Assembly: GCA_903924465.1 (NCBI GenBank)
Contig: CAIYBN010000001.1
Coordinates: 1 to 64,000, forward strand
Origin: an uncultured Myxococcales bacterium
GTDB lineage: Bacteria; Myxococcota_A; UBA9042
Direction: 5' to 3'
DNA: 64,000 nucleotides
How positions within the stretch are numbered: position 1 is the stretch's first letter; each line of letters begins with the position of its first letter. The notes below the pieces were generated by a model. That model was not told where the DNA came from, ran no database searches, and saw only the letters and a list, made by a program, of their open reading frames with translations. The translations under genes were made by a program, and so were the position numbers. This document shows positions 36,164 to 45,594 of the stretch, piece by piece.

Positions 36164-37819
36164 TCAATTCCCCGTTTTCGCCACATGCCGGTAGAGCGTC
36201 AACGCAACCCGGTCATCCTTGAACGCCGCGGCACTGAACGTGTGGGCGGGCACGGTTGCTTGTTGATCCGCGACCAGCGGCCAAATCTGCCGAACGCGCG
36301 CATCCAGCTGGGCGATCATCTCGATGTGCGCGCGCTGCCGACGAACCCGCTCTGGCGACCCGGCAACCGCACGCGCCCAGCCCCGTTGCAGGCTATCCGG
36401 AGCGAGTGAAGCCATGCTTCCCGGGTAGTAGTAGTCGAACTGGAGATGCCGAAGCCGATCGTCCGTCAGATCGCTCCGGTTCAGCACGAGCCAGCGCAGG
36501 TTCGGCCGGTCGATGAGGAACGTCGGATAGGGCAAGGCCAGACAGCAATCCAGATCGCCGCCGTGGGTTGCCTCATCCCAGATCGTCAAGACAGTCGCCT
36601 GCTTGTGTGGCAGAACGCGGGTGAGAAAGGCATATTCTTCCTGCCAAGCGTAGGTGTAGCGATACGGCGTCCAAAAGAAGACCCAGATGCAGGGGATGGC
36701 GGCGATGCCCAAGGCCAAGCGCCGCGGCGGGTGCGACCTGAGCAGCTGGACGAAGCGATCCCAGAGCGCGTCGATCGCCCGGGCGATGGCGAAGACGACA
36801 AAGATCAGGGAGACGATGTGGTAGCCCGCAATCGGCAGACTGACGAAGGGCCCGTCGCCAAAGAGCGAGGGGATGCAGCCAAAGTAAACGGGCAGATACA
36901 GTTGCCGCAGCTCAGGCCACGCGCGCCGCCGCCACAGTCCTGCCACGTAGAACCAGACGGGCACGGCGAAAAGGGCCGGGAAGAAGGCAGGACCGGCTGG
37001 ATTGACGAGAAACGTCGTGCGCGCAATGAGCGCAATGAGCGCGCTCGGCGGTTGAATCGCCGCGCGCATCTGCAGCGACTCCGCGTGGAACTGCCATAGC
37101 CCAGCCGCGCCAAGTGCCGTCGCCACGACGCAGGCCACGACCAGCGGCAGATGGCGCCGCAACGGCGGCCATTGCGCGGTGCCGCGAAAGGCAAAGAACG
37201 GGATGGACAGAAACAGCACGCCGGACTCCAGGCGAATCGGCATGCCAAGTGCGACAGCGAGCACGAGCGCGAGGTAGTCGAATGCAGTGTGCTGCCGGGA
37301 CGCGATGCGCAGGTAGGCCACGGCGGCGAGCGCGTAGAGGAGGAGAATGGTGCAGTGGCTCGTATCCGTCGCCGCGTAGCGGACGTACATGGGAATGACC
37401 GTGAAGAGCGCGGCAAAGAGCAGCGCGACGCGGCTGGAACAGGCAGCGAGGCGGGCGACGTACCAAAAGAGCGGGATGCAGGCGACGCCTGTCGCGAGAT
37501 TGAAGGCGCGGGCACCCATCGCGCCGAAACCAAAGTCGAACACGAGCGCGCGCAGGGGCAGCGGCGTGTAGGCGGTTGGGCGCGAGAACGCCGCGAGATG
37601 CTGCGCGTCGTTCACCGCCACATACCAGTTGACCGGGGCAAACGGCACGACGAGGCGCAGGATCAGCGCGACGACCACGCAAACGCCAAGCCCAAGCGCT
37701 TGCTGTTCCTGGAGCGCACGCCGCGTCAACGCGACGAAGTACAGGCCTAGCGCGGCGGCGATGATGCACCACGAAGCGGCTTCAATGGGCGCGGAGAGAC
37801 CCTCCACGGCTACAGCCAC
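36164..37819 (-). CDS. Multi-pass membrane protein, glycosyltransferase 39-like
   Basis: The 551-residue protein has about ten hydrophobic helices and a C-terminal periplasmic domain of about 150 residues. Acidic residues in the first large loop (VNDAQHLAAF) and the RLESGV motif resemble dolichyl-phosphate-mannose-type transferases, but the match is loose. The GTG start at 37819 overlaps the end of the upstream methyltransferase gene by 10 bp, so the two are co-translated. The substrate is unknown. Confidence 0.7.
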   Translation of the reverse strand: MAVAVEGLSAPIEAASWCIIAAALGLYFVALTRRALQEQQALGLGVCVVVALILRLVVPFAPVNWYVAVNDAQHLAAFSRPTAYTPLPLRALVFDFGFGAMGARAFNLATGVACIPLFWYVARLAACSSRVALLFAALFTVIPMYVRYAATDTSHCTILLLYALAAVAYLRIASRQHTAFDYLALVLAVALGMPIRLESGVLFLSIPFFAFRGTAQWPPLRRHLPLVVACVVATALGAAGLWQFHAESLQMRAAIQPPSALIALIARTTFLVNPAGPAFFPALFAVPVWFYVAGLWRRRAWPELRQLYLPVYFGCIPSLFGDGPFVSLPIAGYHIVSLIFVVFAIARAIDALWDRFVQLLRSHPPRRLALGIAAIPCIWVFFWTPYRYTYAWQEEYAFLTRVLPHKQATVLTIWDEATHGGDLDCCLALPYPTFLIDRPNLRWLVLNRSDLTDDRLRHLQFDYYYPGSMASLAPDSLQRGWARAVAGSPERVRRQRAHIEMIAQLDARVRQIWPLVADQQATVPAHTFSAAAFKDDRVALTLYRHVAKTGN

Positions 37820-38796
37820 GCCCGCAGCACCGCATACGCCGGACCACGCGCGTCGGCCCGCACGTGACGCGCGCCCGCGAGGTGCGCGAGCAAGGCAAAC
37901 TCCGCGGGCAGAAAGCCGCGCCGCACCGACTGCATGGCGTCAATCATGAGCGGCGGCGCCGGCGTCGACAGGTTGGTGCCCGTGGCCGCCGAGAGGAGAG
38001 CGCCCACGCTGCGCAGCACGTCGATCACCAGCACGCCGTGACCCGCTGCGCGCAAGCCCTGGTGCAGCAGCCGCGCGACAAGCCCCGGCGGCATGTGGTG
38101 CGTCGCCTGTGTGCACACAATCAGGTCCACCTGCCCGGCCAACTGCGCCAGTTGCGTCGCGTCGCGCTGGACAACCGCCAGCGGAATGCCACCCGGCTCC
38201 GCACGCGCCGCCGCGGCTTGACCCAGCTTCACGTAATCCAGCGAATAGTCGCTCGCGGTGAGATGCAAATCCGGCCGCGGACTGTGCTGCGCCATCCACA
38301 TCAGGAACCCCGCCGCGCCTGCCGCCACGTCCTCGATCCGCGCATTCGGCACGTCCGTGACCGCATCGAGCACCAGCGCTTGCCAGCGGTCGTAGTTGCC
38401 CAAATCGCGGTTGAGCTTGTCCAGCCAGCGCATTTCCGCCGCGTGCAGCCATTTCGGCGCCCACGTCGCATCCATCAGTTCAGCCATTTCCGACGCGAAC
38501 AGGCGATCCACCCGCTCCATCACCCGCAGCGCCGGCTGCTGCGCGCAAGCCAGGTCGCGCAGTTGCTGCTTGAGCTGGCGGACGAGCTTGTCCAGCCGAG
38601 GCAAATCCGCCGTTTCCGGCTGCTGCGCCGCGGCGTCGAGCAGCTCGGCCACCTGCGTCACGGTCTGCTGTTGCTGTTCCAGGAGCGTCGGCAGCGCCTT
38701 CTGCATCGCGGCATCGAGGCGGAGCGCGAGCATCGCCGACAGGCCGGGAGCAAGCCGTCCGGCGATTGGGCCAAGCACGGCGTGGTGGTGTTTCAT
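37810..38796 (-). CDS. SAM-dependent methyltransferase-like protein
   Basis: The 328-residue protein has an N-terminal helical region rich in Gln and Ala (about 30-110). The Rossmann-type methyltransferase core follows (IEDVAAGAAGFLMW, then an acidic ASDYSLDYVKL and VDLIVCTQATHHMPP). Glycine motif I is degenerate (AAGAAG), but the rest is intact. The ATG at 38796 has GGAG six bases upstream. It is co-translated with the downstream membrane protein, possibly modifying a lipid or glycan made by it. Confidence 0.75.
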   Translation of the reverse strand: MKHHHAVLGPIAGRLAPGLSAMLALRLDAAMQKALPTLLEQQQQTVTQVAELLDAAAQQPETADLPRLDKLVRQLKQQLRDLACAQQPALRVMERVDRLFASEMAELMDATWAPKWLHAAEMRWLDKLNRDLGNYDRWQALVLDAVTDVPNARIEDVAAGAAGFLMWMAQHSPRPDLHLTASDYSLDYVKLGQAAAARAEPGGIPLAVVQRDATQLAQLAGQVDLIVCTQATHHMPPGLVARLLHQGLRAAGHGVLVIDVLRSVGALLSAATGTNLSTPAPPLMIDAMQSVRRGFLPAEFALLAHLAGARHVRADARGPAYAVLRAWL

Positions 38797-38947
38797 GGCT
38801 GGCTCCGCCGGCGACAACGGCGCGGCGATCGGAGGATAGCCGTATCCGCTTGACTCTGCATCCTGAGACGCGCAGGCTCCGGCGGTTCGCCGTTCAAGGG
38901 CTCAGAATCCCGAGGCGTTCACCCATTTCCACTCCGGCCAACACCTG

Positions 38948-40426
38948 ATGACCCTTCGCTCCGCCCACAACCTGGCGCGCCTGCTCGGCTGCCTGCTGAC
39001 GGTCGGATTGTGCCTGAGCGCGCTGCCGGCTTGGGCGCAGGTGGGTATGGCTGCGCCGCGGCCCGATGAGCAGTTCGACGTGATGAACGTGCTGGACGAA
39101 CATGGCCTGCACGACATGGACAACGAGCGCTGGAATGCCTACGGCCAGTTCACCTACGCGTCGGTCTGGAAGGCGCCGTTCGCGGCGGCGTACACGAACG
39201 CCAATGGCAGCAACAACTCGCTGGTGCCGGAGGCGGAGCGCAGCTTTGCCGGCACGTTCACGGCGTTCCTGGGCGTACGCCTCTGGCAAGGCGGCGAGGC
39301 CTATTTTGTCCCTGAAGTCATCGCGGAACGCGCGCTGTCGCAACTGCGCGGCTTGGGCGGCGCGGTGCAGATTTGGGAATTGCAGAAGACCGGCAAGGAA
39401 ACGCCGCAGATTTACCGTTCGCGGGCTTACCTGAAGCAGACGATCAACCTGGGCGGCGAACGCGAGCAGAAGACGTCGGATCCCATGCAGTTGGGCGCGG
39501 AAGTGGACCGTCATCGGCTGGTGCTGGTGGTCGGCAATTTCAGCGTGCTCGATTTCATGGACAAGAACACGTTCGCGGGCGACCTGCGGCGGCAGTTTTT
39601 CAACATGGCGTTCATGACGCACACGGCGTACGACTTCGCCTCGGATGCGCGCGGCTATTCCTGGGGCGGGCTGGCGGAATTCTACTGGGATGATTGGGTG
39701 CTGCGGTTCGCGCGGATGGCGCCGCCGGATCACCCGAATCAGCTCGAACTCGACCTGCGGATTGGCACCTATTACGGCGACCAGTTTGAGCTCGAACACC
39801 GCCACAAGCTGTGGGGCCAGGACGGCGCGGTGCGGTTGCTGGGTTACCACAACCACCTGATCACGGGACGTTTTGACGACGCGGTCGCGGCCATTCAAGC
39901 CGACCCGGGCAAAAGCGCGGCAAACTGCACCGGCTTCAACTACGGCTCGACCAACGCCGGCGCGCCGGATTTGTGCTGGGCGCGCAAGCCGGACGACAAA
40001 TACGGCATCGGCTTGAACCTCGAGCAGCACTTGACCGACGACATCGGCGTGTTTCTGCGCGGCATGGTGTCTGACGGCCAGACGGAAGTGTACGCCTACA
40101 CGTCGACCGACCGCTCGCTGTCGTTTGGCGTGCTCGCGGGCGGCACGCTCTGGCATCGCAAGAACGACACCTTGGGCATCGGCGCCAACTTCGGCTGGAT
40201 TTCGGCGGCGCATGCCAACTACCTGCACTTGGGCGGCGTGGACGGCTTCATCGGCGACGGCGGCTTGCGTCAGGCGAGCGAAGAATTGTTCGAGGTGTTT
40301 TACAGTTTCGCCGTGTTGAGCGACGTCTGGCTGTCCGCGGACTACCAGTTCATCGCCAATCCCGCGTTCAACGCCGACCGCGGGCCGGTGAACCTCTTTG
40401 GGCTGAGGGCGCATGCGGAATTCTAG
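38948..40426 (+). CDS. OprB-like carbohydrate-selective porin
   Basis: The 492-residue outer-membrane protein has a signal peptide cleaved after PAWAQ and the OprB signature set: NERWNAYGQFTYA, AFLGVRLWQGGEAYFVPEV and an SFGVLAGG-type late strand. OprB porins admit sugars through a 16-stranded barrel. The stop overlaps the next barrel gene by 14 bp, so the two are probably expressed together. Confidence 0.85.
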   Translation: MTLRSAHNLARLLGCLLTVGLCLSALPAWAQVGMAAPRPDEQFDVMNVLDEHGLHDMDNERWNAYGQFTYASVWKAPFAAAYTNANGSNNSLVPEAERSFAGTFTAFLGVRLWQGGEAYFVPEVIAERALSQLRGLGGAVQIWELQKTGKETPQIYRSRAYLKQTINLGGEREQKTSDPMQLGAEVDRHRLVLVVGNFSVLDFMDKNTFAGDLRRQFFNMAFMTHTAYDFASDARGYSWGGLAEFYWDDWVLRFARMAPPDHPNQLELDLRIGTYYGDQFELEHRHKLWGQDGAVRLLGYHNHLITGRFDDAVAAIQADPGKSAANCTGFNYGSTNAGAPDLCWARKPDDKYGIGLNLEQHLTDDIGVFLRGMVSDGQTEVYAYTSTDRSLSFGVLAGGTLWHRKNDTLGIGANFGWISAAHANYLHLGGVDGFIGDGGLRQASEELFEVFYSFAVLSDVWLSADYQFIANPAFNADRGPVNLFGLRAHAEF

Positions 40427-41345
40427 TTCCATCGCGGCTTTTGCCACCGTCCTGCTTTGCTGCATGGCTGGCCCCGCATCTGCCGCGACCGATCCGGGCT
40501 TCCTCGTCCAGCGTTTCGACGCCGCGCCTGCCGGTGCGGGCTGGCTGACGCAGGACAACCTGAACCTGTCCGGTGGTCTCGGCGGCGCGGTTTCGCTGAC
40601 GACGGGCTACGCCCACAACCCGCTCATCCTGCACAGCGGCAGCCAATCGCTCTCGCTCGTCACCGACCAGGCGCACGCCAACATCGGTTTCGCCATCACC
40701 TACGATCGCTACCGCCTGTCGTTCGACCTCGCCAGCCCGCTCTACGTCCGCGGCCAAAGCGGCACGTTGGCGGGCGTCGACTACACCGCGCCGCGCCTCG
40801 ACATCGCTTCGCATCCGGACAGCATCACGGACGTGCGCATCGGCCTGGACGCGCGCGTGTTCGGCCAAGTCGGCGGGCCGCTGCGCTTGGGCGTGGGCGC
40901 GCAACTCTTTGTGCCGTCGGCGGACCAGTCGGATTACATGAGCGACGGGACCTACCGCGGCTTGCTGCGCGTGATGGCGGCGGGCGACATCGGCGGGTTC
41001 ACGTATGCGGCGATGCTGGGCGCGCACATCCGGCCGCTGTTGGGCCACGAGATGGCGTACGGCGCCGGTGCCGGCTGGCGGTTTGTCCTGGGCGAGGCAA
41101 CAACGTCGCTGGTCGTGGGGCCGGAGCTGTTTGGCACAACGCAGGTGACCGGTGCCGGCCAGACGGCGCTGGAAGGACTGCTGACCGGGCGGCTGGAAGT
41201 GCGCGACCACGACGGCCACGCGGTGCGGGTGAAGCTCGGCGTCGGCGGTGGCGTGGGACAACAGTCCGGTGCCGCAGAGTGGCGCGCGGTGGTCGGTGTG
41301 GAAGTGCTGGGGCTCGCGGGCGCCGGGACGGAGACGGCGCGGTGA
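40413..41345 (+). CDS. Beta-barrel protein resembling OmpA-family N domains
   Basis: The 310-residue protein has a signal peptide ending SAA followed by strands with GAGWLTQDNLNLSG, YDRYRLSFDLASPLYV and a closing WRAVVGVEVLGLAGAG. The fold looks like the N-terminal barrel of large myxobacterial OmpA-family proteins, but the C-terminal peptidoglycan-binding OmpA domain is absent. It starts inside the porin gene (14-bp overlap), so expression is coupled. Confidence 0.78.
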   Translation: MRNSSSIAAFATVLLCCMAGPASAATDPGFLVQRFDAAPAGAGWLTQDNLNLSGGLGGAVSLTTGYAHNPLILHSGSQSLSLVTDQAHANIGFAITYDRYRLSFDLASPLYVRGQSGTLAGVDYTAPRLDIASHPDSITDVRIGLDARVFGQVGGPLRLGVGAQLFVPSADQSDYMSDGTYRGLLRVMAAGDIGGFTYAAMLGAHIRPLLGHEMAYGAGAGWRFVLGEATTSLVVGPELFGTTQVTGAGQTALEGLLTGRLEVRDHDGHAVRVKLGVGGGVGQQSGAAEWRAVVGVEVLGLAGAGTETAR

Positions 41346-41406
41346 TGGGTTGCGGTGGGGAAGACGCCGCACCGCCCGTCAAGTCCTGACCCGCCGCCCG
41401 CTCCGG

Positions 41407-41640
41407 CTACTTCACCACCGCAAACACCGCCTTGTACGTCCCCGGCTCGTCGAGCCACGCCACTTTCGCGTGGGCCTTCAGGGCACTCAGCGCTTTCTGC
41501 CATTGCGGCAGCAGGCCATCCCGGGCCGCCATGCTCGCGGTGAATTCCGCCTGCGGTCCGACCAGCGCCAGGCGCGCGGCAAAAGGCCCGCGGCAAAAGT
41601 GTGCGAACAGCGAATACTCATTTGCTGCGCGTGTCAGGCG
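41407..41640 (-). pseudogene. 3' fragment of an unidentified gene
   Basis: The last 75 or so codons of this minus-strand frame have good third-position GC and a natural protein look (GPQAEFTASMAARDG, then ALKAHAKVAWLDEPGTYKAVFAVVK in part, then stop). Upstream of about 41640 the frame turns Arg/Pro rich and no start with a Shine-Dalgarno is found. It is probably the truncated end of a gene lost by deletion. The family is not recognised. Confidence 0.4.
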
Positions 41641-42030
41641 CGGTGCTTCTCGTGGACCCGGGCGCGCGCACGGGGCACTACGCGAAGCCCACAACCACCA
41701 GGCTTGGCGGCGCGGGAGTCCATGGGATCGCGCGCCGCGGCAGGATGGGCGGCGTAGCGAAAGCTGCGGGACCGCATTGTGGAGCTGCGTCCAGCGCAAG
41801 CTGGAGGCGGCGACGGGGAGGGCTGTTTTGGGGGCTGGAGGGCCCCGACGAAGTCGGAATGATCAGTATTCCCCGCCAGATCGCACACAATCGCCACACG
41901 ATGGCACACACCCTGATTTTAGAATCGCGCCCGACGGATTCCTCGCGGTTGCTCACCAACGTCCACACTGGCATCATCCTCCGTGCAGCCCGGCCGCCGC
42001 CTCTCCACGCCGCCCCTGCAAGCGGGTTCC
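41641..42030. other. Stretch without a visible gene
   Basis: About 390 bp between the gene fragment and the CinA-like ATG. All frames are short or shadow-like, and no RNA hairpin with a T tract was found. A weak purine-rich stretch precedes the ATG at 42031. Confidence 0.5.
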
Positions 42031-42807
42031 ATGAGCGCCACGCCAGACATTCGCAGCATCGGCATCATCGTCATCGGCAATGAAGTCCTGAGCGGCAAGG
42101 TCCGCGACGAAAACACGCCGTTCCTCATCGACAGCTTCAACCGCGCTGGGCTGCGCGTCGGGGAAGTCGCGATCGTCGCCGACATCGTGCCGCGCCTCGC
42201 CGAAGTGATCCGCGGCTTTTCCGCGCGATTCGACCTCGTCATCACGACTGGCGGCGTGGGGCCGACGCACGACGATTGCACCTGGCAGGCCGTCGCCATC
42301 GCGCTGGATCAGCCGCTGGAACTGCATCAGGAAATGATTGACCGGATCGAGAAGCGTCAGGGTATCGCGATGTCCGATGAGCAAAAGCGCATGGCGCTGC
42401 TGCCGCGCGGCACGACGATGCATGTGGCCGATGGGCGCTGGCCGATGCTGCAAGCCAACAACGTGATTGTGCTGCCCGGCGTGCCGTCGATGGTTCAGGG
42501 GCGAATTGCAGTCTTGTGCGCGCGCCTGGCGCGGCCGCGGCCGTGGCTGGCGACGGCGTATTTCACGGCGGATGAATGGGTGTCCGTCGCCGCCATCGAC
42601 GCCGTCGTCGCCGCGTTTGCCGATGTGGAGATTGGCAGCTATCCCGTCTTCTATCCGGCCGATCACAAACTGCGCCTGACGTTTGAAGGCCCCGACGAAG
42701 CGCGCGTTCAGGCCGCCGTTGCGCAAGTGACCGCGGCGATTGGCGCCGACCAACTGGTTCGCGTCACCTGGCGCCCGCCGACCGATGTTGTTGTTGACCC
42801 GACGTAG
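42031..42807 (+). CDS. CinA N-terminal / molybdopterin-binding domain protein
   Basis: The 258-residue protein matches the MoCF-binding domain of CinA: GNEVLSGKVRDEN, TTGGVGPTHDD and VLPGVPS. The C-terminal nicotinamide-nucleotide amidohydrolase domain of CinA is missing, so it is the short form, related to FAD pyrophosphatases of archaea and to ADP-ribose hydrolysing COG1058 enzymes. The ATG at 42031 begins the conserved part. Confidence 0.9.
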   Translation: MSATPDIRSIGIIVIGNEVLSGKVRDENTPFLIDSFNRAGLRVGEVAIVADIVPRLAEVIRGFSARFDLVITTGGVGPTHDDCTWQAVAIALDQPLELHQEMIDRIEKRQGIAMSDEQKRMALLPRGTTMHVADGRWPMLQANNVIVLPGVPSMVQGRIAVLCARLARPRPWLATAYFTADEWVSVAAIDAVVAAFADVEIGSYPVFYPADHKLRLTFEGPDEARVQAAVAQVTAAIGADQLVRVTWRPPTDVVVDPT

Positions 42808-42828
42808 CGGGATCCCTACGCTCGGGGC

Positions 42829-44436
42829 ATGAGACATCGCCTTCCGCTCGTGATTCTGACCGCTGCCCTGCTCGCTTCGCCGCTACTGGCCAAACCCAAA
42901 GCGAAACCAGTCGCGGGGCCGACGACGCCCAGTGGCGCTTGGCCCTTCCGGATGGCAACGGTGGAGACCGAAGCGGACAAGGGTCCGGAGCCGGGCGGTT
43001 TGGGCATCGTGCTGGGCGAGAAGGCGGCGGATATCGTCGTGCAGCAGGTGGTGCCCGGCGGGCCGGCGCAAAAAGCCGGGCTGCGCGTGGGCGATGTGCT
43101 GGAATCGACCGATGCCATTGCGCACATCCACGGCCTGAAGCTGACGGAGGTCACGCCGCAGATCCGCGGTCTGCCGGGGACGATTTGCAAAGTCGTCGCG
43201 CGGCGCGGCAACGAGACGCTGCACATCGACATCACGCGGATTGCCTTGAAGCGGCTGTTCCCGCCGCCGTCCAAGGACGTGATCACGGCCAAGCCAGGCG
43301 CGTCGCTGCTGACCACCGGACACCTGCACCAGTTGGCGGTTACCTGGCTGGCGACGCAAAAGGGCCACGAGGAGCAGCCGACGATTGTGACGGCGCGCGT
43401 GGCGATCGCGGGTCTGGACCAGCCGCTGACGCCGGGGAGCGGCGAGGCGCGGGAAATCCGCCTGGCCGGCGACGCGACAGCGCTGAATATCGAGGATTGG
43501 CGGCTCGATCTGCGGCTCATGCCGGATGGCGAGACGGTGGCCATCTCCGCGTCGAATCTTCCGGTCGTGGACGCGGGCACGGAGGCGCGTGGGTGGCAGC
43601 AACCGTGGCCCGATCCGGTCTCGCCGCGTGCGCCGGTCAAGCTGACCGCGAAGTGGCGTGGGCCTGTGGCCGTGAAACTGCGGGCGATGAGCGGCGGCAA
43701 GCCCGTGGCCAATCGGCGGATTGCCCTGCGCATTTCGCAAGGCAAGAAGGATCTGGACTCGGTGACGGCGGCGACCGATAGCGAAGGCCGCTTTCGCGTG
43801 AATCTGGATGCGCCCGGGCCGTTCACCATCCGCGGACTGTCGCAGGCCACGCCGGGCGGGCTGCACGACGCGGTGTTTGCGTTCCAGATGGCGCGCGAAG
43901 TGCAACTCGTGGCCGCCAACGACGCCGCCGAACAAACGCTGGCGCTGGACGGCAAGGAGATCGCACCGGGCAGCGTCGACGATTGGCAGAAGGATGAGCA
44001 CATCGGTCAGGGCCTGCCGCCGCTGGACGTCAAACGCTGGTTGGGTGACAAGCCGACGGAGCCCAAGGACCTCAACGGCCGCGTGCTGCTGGTGTACCTC
44101 TGGGCGACCTGGTGCGGTCCGTGCCGGGCGACTGCGCCGATGATTGCCGAGCTGAACGTGCGGATGCACGACACCGGTTTGCAGATCGTCGAGGCGTCCG
44201 TGGATCGCGATGAGCAGGCGCTGGAAGCGTTTCACCACGAGTTCCTGCCCGGCGCGCCCGCGGTCGCGTGGTTGGGACCTGAAGGCTTGGACACACTGGA
44301 ACTGTCGAGCATCCCGACGTTCATTGTCGTCGACCACACCGGCAAGATTCGGGGTTTCCGCCGCGGCGGTGGCTGGCAATTGGAGCCGCTGGAGGCGTGG
44401 CTGCGCAAGTTGCTCGACGAAGCCAAGAAGTCGTAG
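42829..44436 (+). CDS. Exported PDZ plus thioredoxin (TlpA-type) protein
   Basis: The 535-residue protein has a signal peptide ending LLAKP. A PDZ-like domain (about 58-125, GLGIVLGEKAADIVVQQV, GLRVGDVLES) follows, then a beta-rich middle with a carboxypeptidase-regulatory or prealbumin-like fold (ANRRIALRISQG ... FTIRGL). A C-terminal TlpA/ResA thioredoxin domain carries WCGPC at about 425. The intact CxxC implies a periplasmic thiol-disulfide reductant. PDZ coupled to thioredoxin in one chain is unusual and suggests a tethered redox step on a particular client. Confidence 0.86.
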   Translation: MRHRLPLVILTAALLASPLLAKPKAKPVAGPTTPSGAWPFRMATVETEADKGPEPGGLGIVLGEKAADIVVQQVVPGGPAQKAGLRVGDVLESTDAIAHIHGLKLTEVTPQIRGLPGTICKVVARRGNETLHIDITRIALKRLFPPPSKDVITAKPGASLLTTGHLHQLAVTWLATQKGHEEQPTIVTARVAIAGLDQPLTPGSGEAREIRLAGDATALNIEDWRLDLRLMPDGETVAISASNLPVVDAGTEARGWQQPWPDPVSPRAPVKLTAKWRGPVAVKLRAMSGGKPVANRRIALRISQGKKDLDSVTAATDSEGRFRVNLDAPGPFTIRGLSQATPGGLHDAVFAFQMAREVQLVAANDAAEQTLALDGKEIAPGSVDDWQKDEHIGQGLPPLDVKRWLGDKPTEPKDLNGRVLLVYLWATWCGPCRATAPMIAELNVRMHDTGLQIVEASVDRDEQALEAFHHEFLPGAPAVAWLGPEGLDTLELSSIPTFIVVDHTGKIRGFRRGGGWQLEPLEAWLRKLLDEAKKS

Positions 44437-44439
44437 CGC

Positions 44440-45573
44440 CTACCCGCGAGCGAGGATCGCCCGATAGAGCGCGGCGTACTGCCCGACCACTGCCGCTTGA
44501 GAAAACCGCGCCAGCATGTCCGCACGTGCGCGTTGGGCAATTTCCGCTTGGCCATGCGCCGGCAAATCCAGCGCGCGATCCAACGCCGCCGCCAGCGCGT
44601 CGCCATCGTCCGGCTGGCACAAGATTCCTGTTTGCCCGTCTTCGACCAACGACGGCACCTCACCCACGCGCGTCGCTACGGCCAGCGTACCGAGCCCCAG
44701 CGCCTCCAGCACAACGTTCGGCGTGCCTTCGCTGCGGGAAGCCAGCACGGAAAACCGCGCCGCTTCGAGCAACGTCGCGACGTCCGTCACCGGCGGAACG
44801 ATGTGGACTTCAAGCCGCGCGTCCTCGGCCATTTTGCGCACCTGAGCCACCCGCAGCTGATCCTCCAGAAATCCTGCGAGCAGCAGCGGCGGCACGCCTT
44901 CGGGCCGACGCGCGCGCACCTGGAGGAGCGCCCGCACCAGACCATCCTGGTTCTTGAACGCGTCAAAGCGACCGAGCGCGACGATCGGCGGGCGGGCGGG
45001 ATCAAGACCCAACGACGCCAGTAGCGCCGCGCGTGCATCCACCGTCGACGGCGTACGGGTCACGATTGCCGGATCCAGCGCATTGCCGATGAAGTGCAGC
45101 TTGCGCCGCGGGACGTGATGGGCCTGCAGCCAGTCAATCGACGCCTGGGAATTGCTCGTCGTCGCCGCCGCCAGCCGCGAGGTCAGCACCGTCAGGCGAC
45201 CTTGCATCGGTTGGTTGTCAAACAAGGACGGCGAACAGCGCACGGCCGTCACAACCGGCGCCGAACCGGGAATGCGCGCTGCCAGCGTGGCGTACAGCGA
45301 CGGCGACGGCAGCCACGCATGCACCAGATCCGTCTCCGTGCGCGACACCAACCGCCGCAACGCGCGGGCGAACTGCGGATCCAGACGACCTCGGCGCGGC
45401 AGTTGCACCGCCGCCACGCCAGGCGGCACCGCTTGGAACTGCGCCGTCTGATTGTACCAGGCCAGCCTGACCGACCAATCCGCCGGGTCGAGACCCGCAG
45501 CCAGCCGAACAATCTGCGTCTGGGCACCGCCCGCAGCGAGCGAGTCAATCAGCAACGTCAGGCGGGTCGGCAT
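44440..45573 (-). CDS. Glycosyltransferase family 4
   Basis: The 377-residue protein has the GT-B fold: N-terminal AGGAQTQIVRLAAGL, hinge, then LGRFDAFKNQDGLVRAL and the donor-site SRSEGTPNVVLEALGLG with EGTPNVVLEA as the E-x7-E element. It probably builds envelope polysaccharide from nucleotide sugars; acceptor unknown. It converges with the TlpA-PDZ gene, with only 3 bp between stops. Confidence 0.92.
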   Translation of the reverse strand: MPTRLTLLIDSLAAGGAQTQIVRLAAGLDPADWSVRLAWYNQTAQFQAVPPGVAAVQLPRRGRLDPQFARALRRLVSRTETDLVHAWLPSPSLYATLAARIPGSAPVVTAVRCSPSLFDNQPMQGRLTVLTSRLAAATTSNSQASIDWLQAHHVPRRKLHFIGNALDPAIVTRTPSTVDARAALLASLGLDPARPPIVALGRFDAFKNQDGLVRALLQVRARRPEGVPPLLLAGFLEDQLRVAQVRKMAEDARLEVHIVPPVTDVATLLEAARFSVLASRSEGTPNVVLEALGLGTLAVATRVGEVPSLVEDGQTGILCQPDDGDALAAALDRALDLPAHGQAEIAQRARADMLARFSQAAVVGQYAALYRAILARG

Positions 45574-45594
45574 CGGCGTCCTCCGCGCTTGGAG

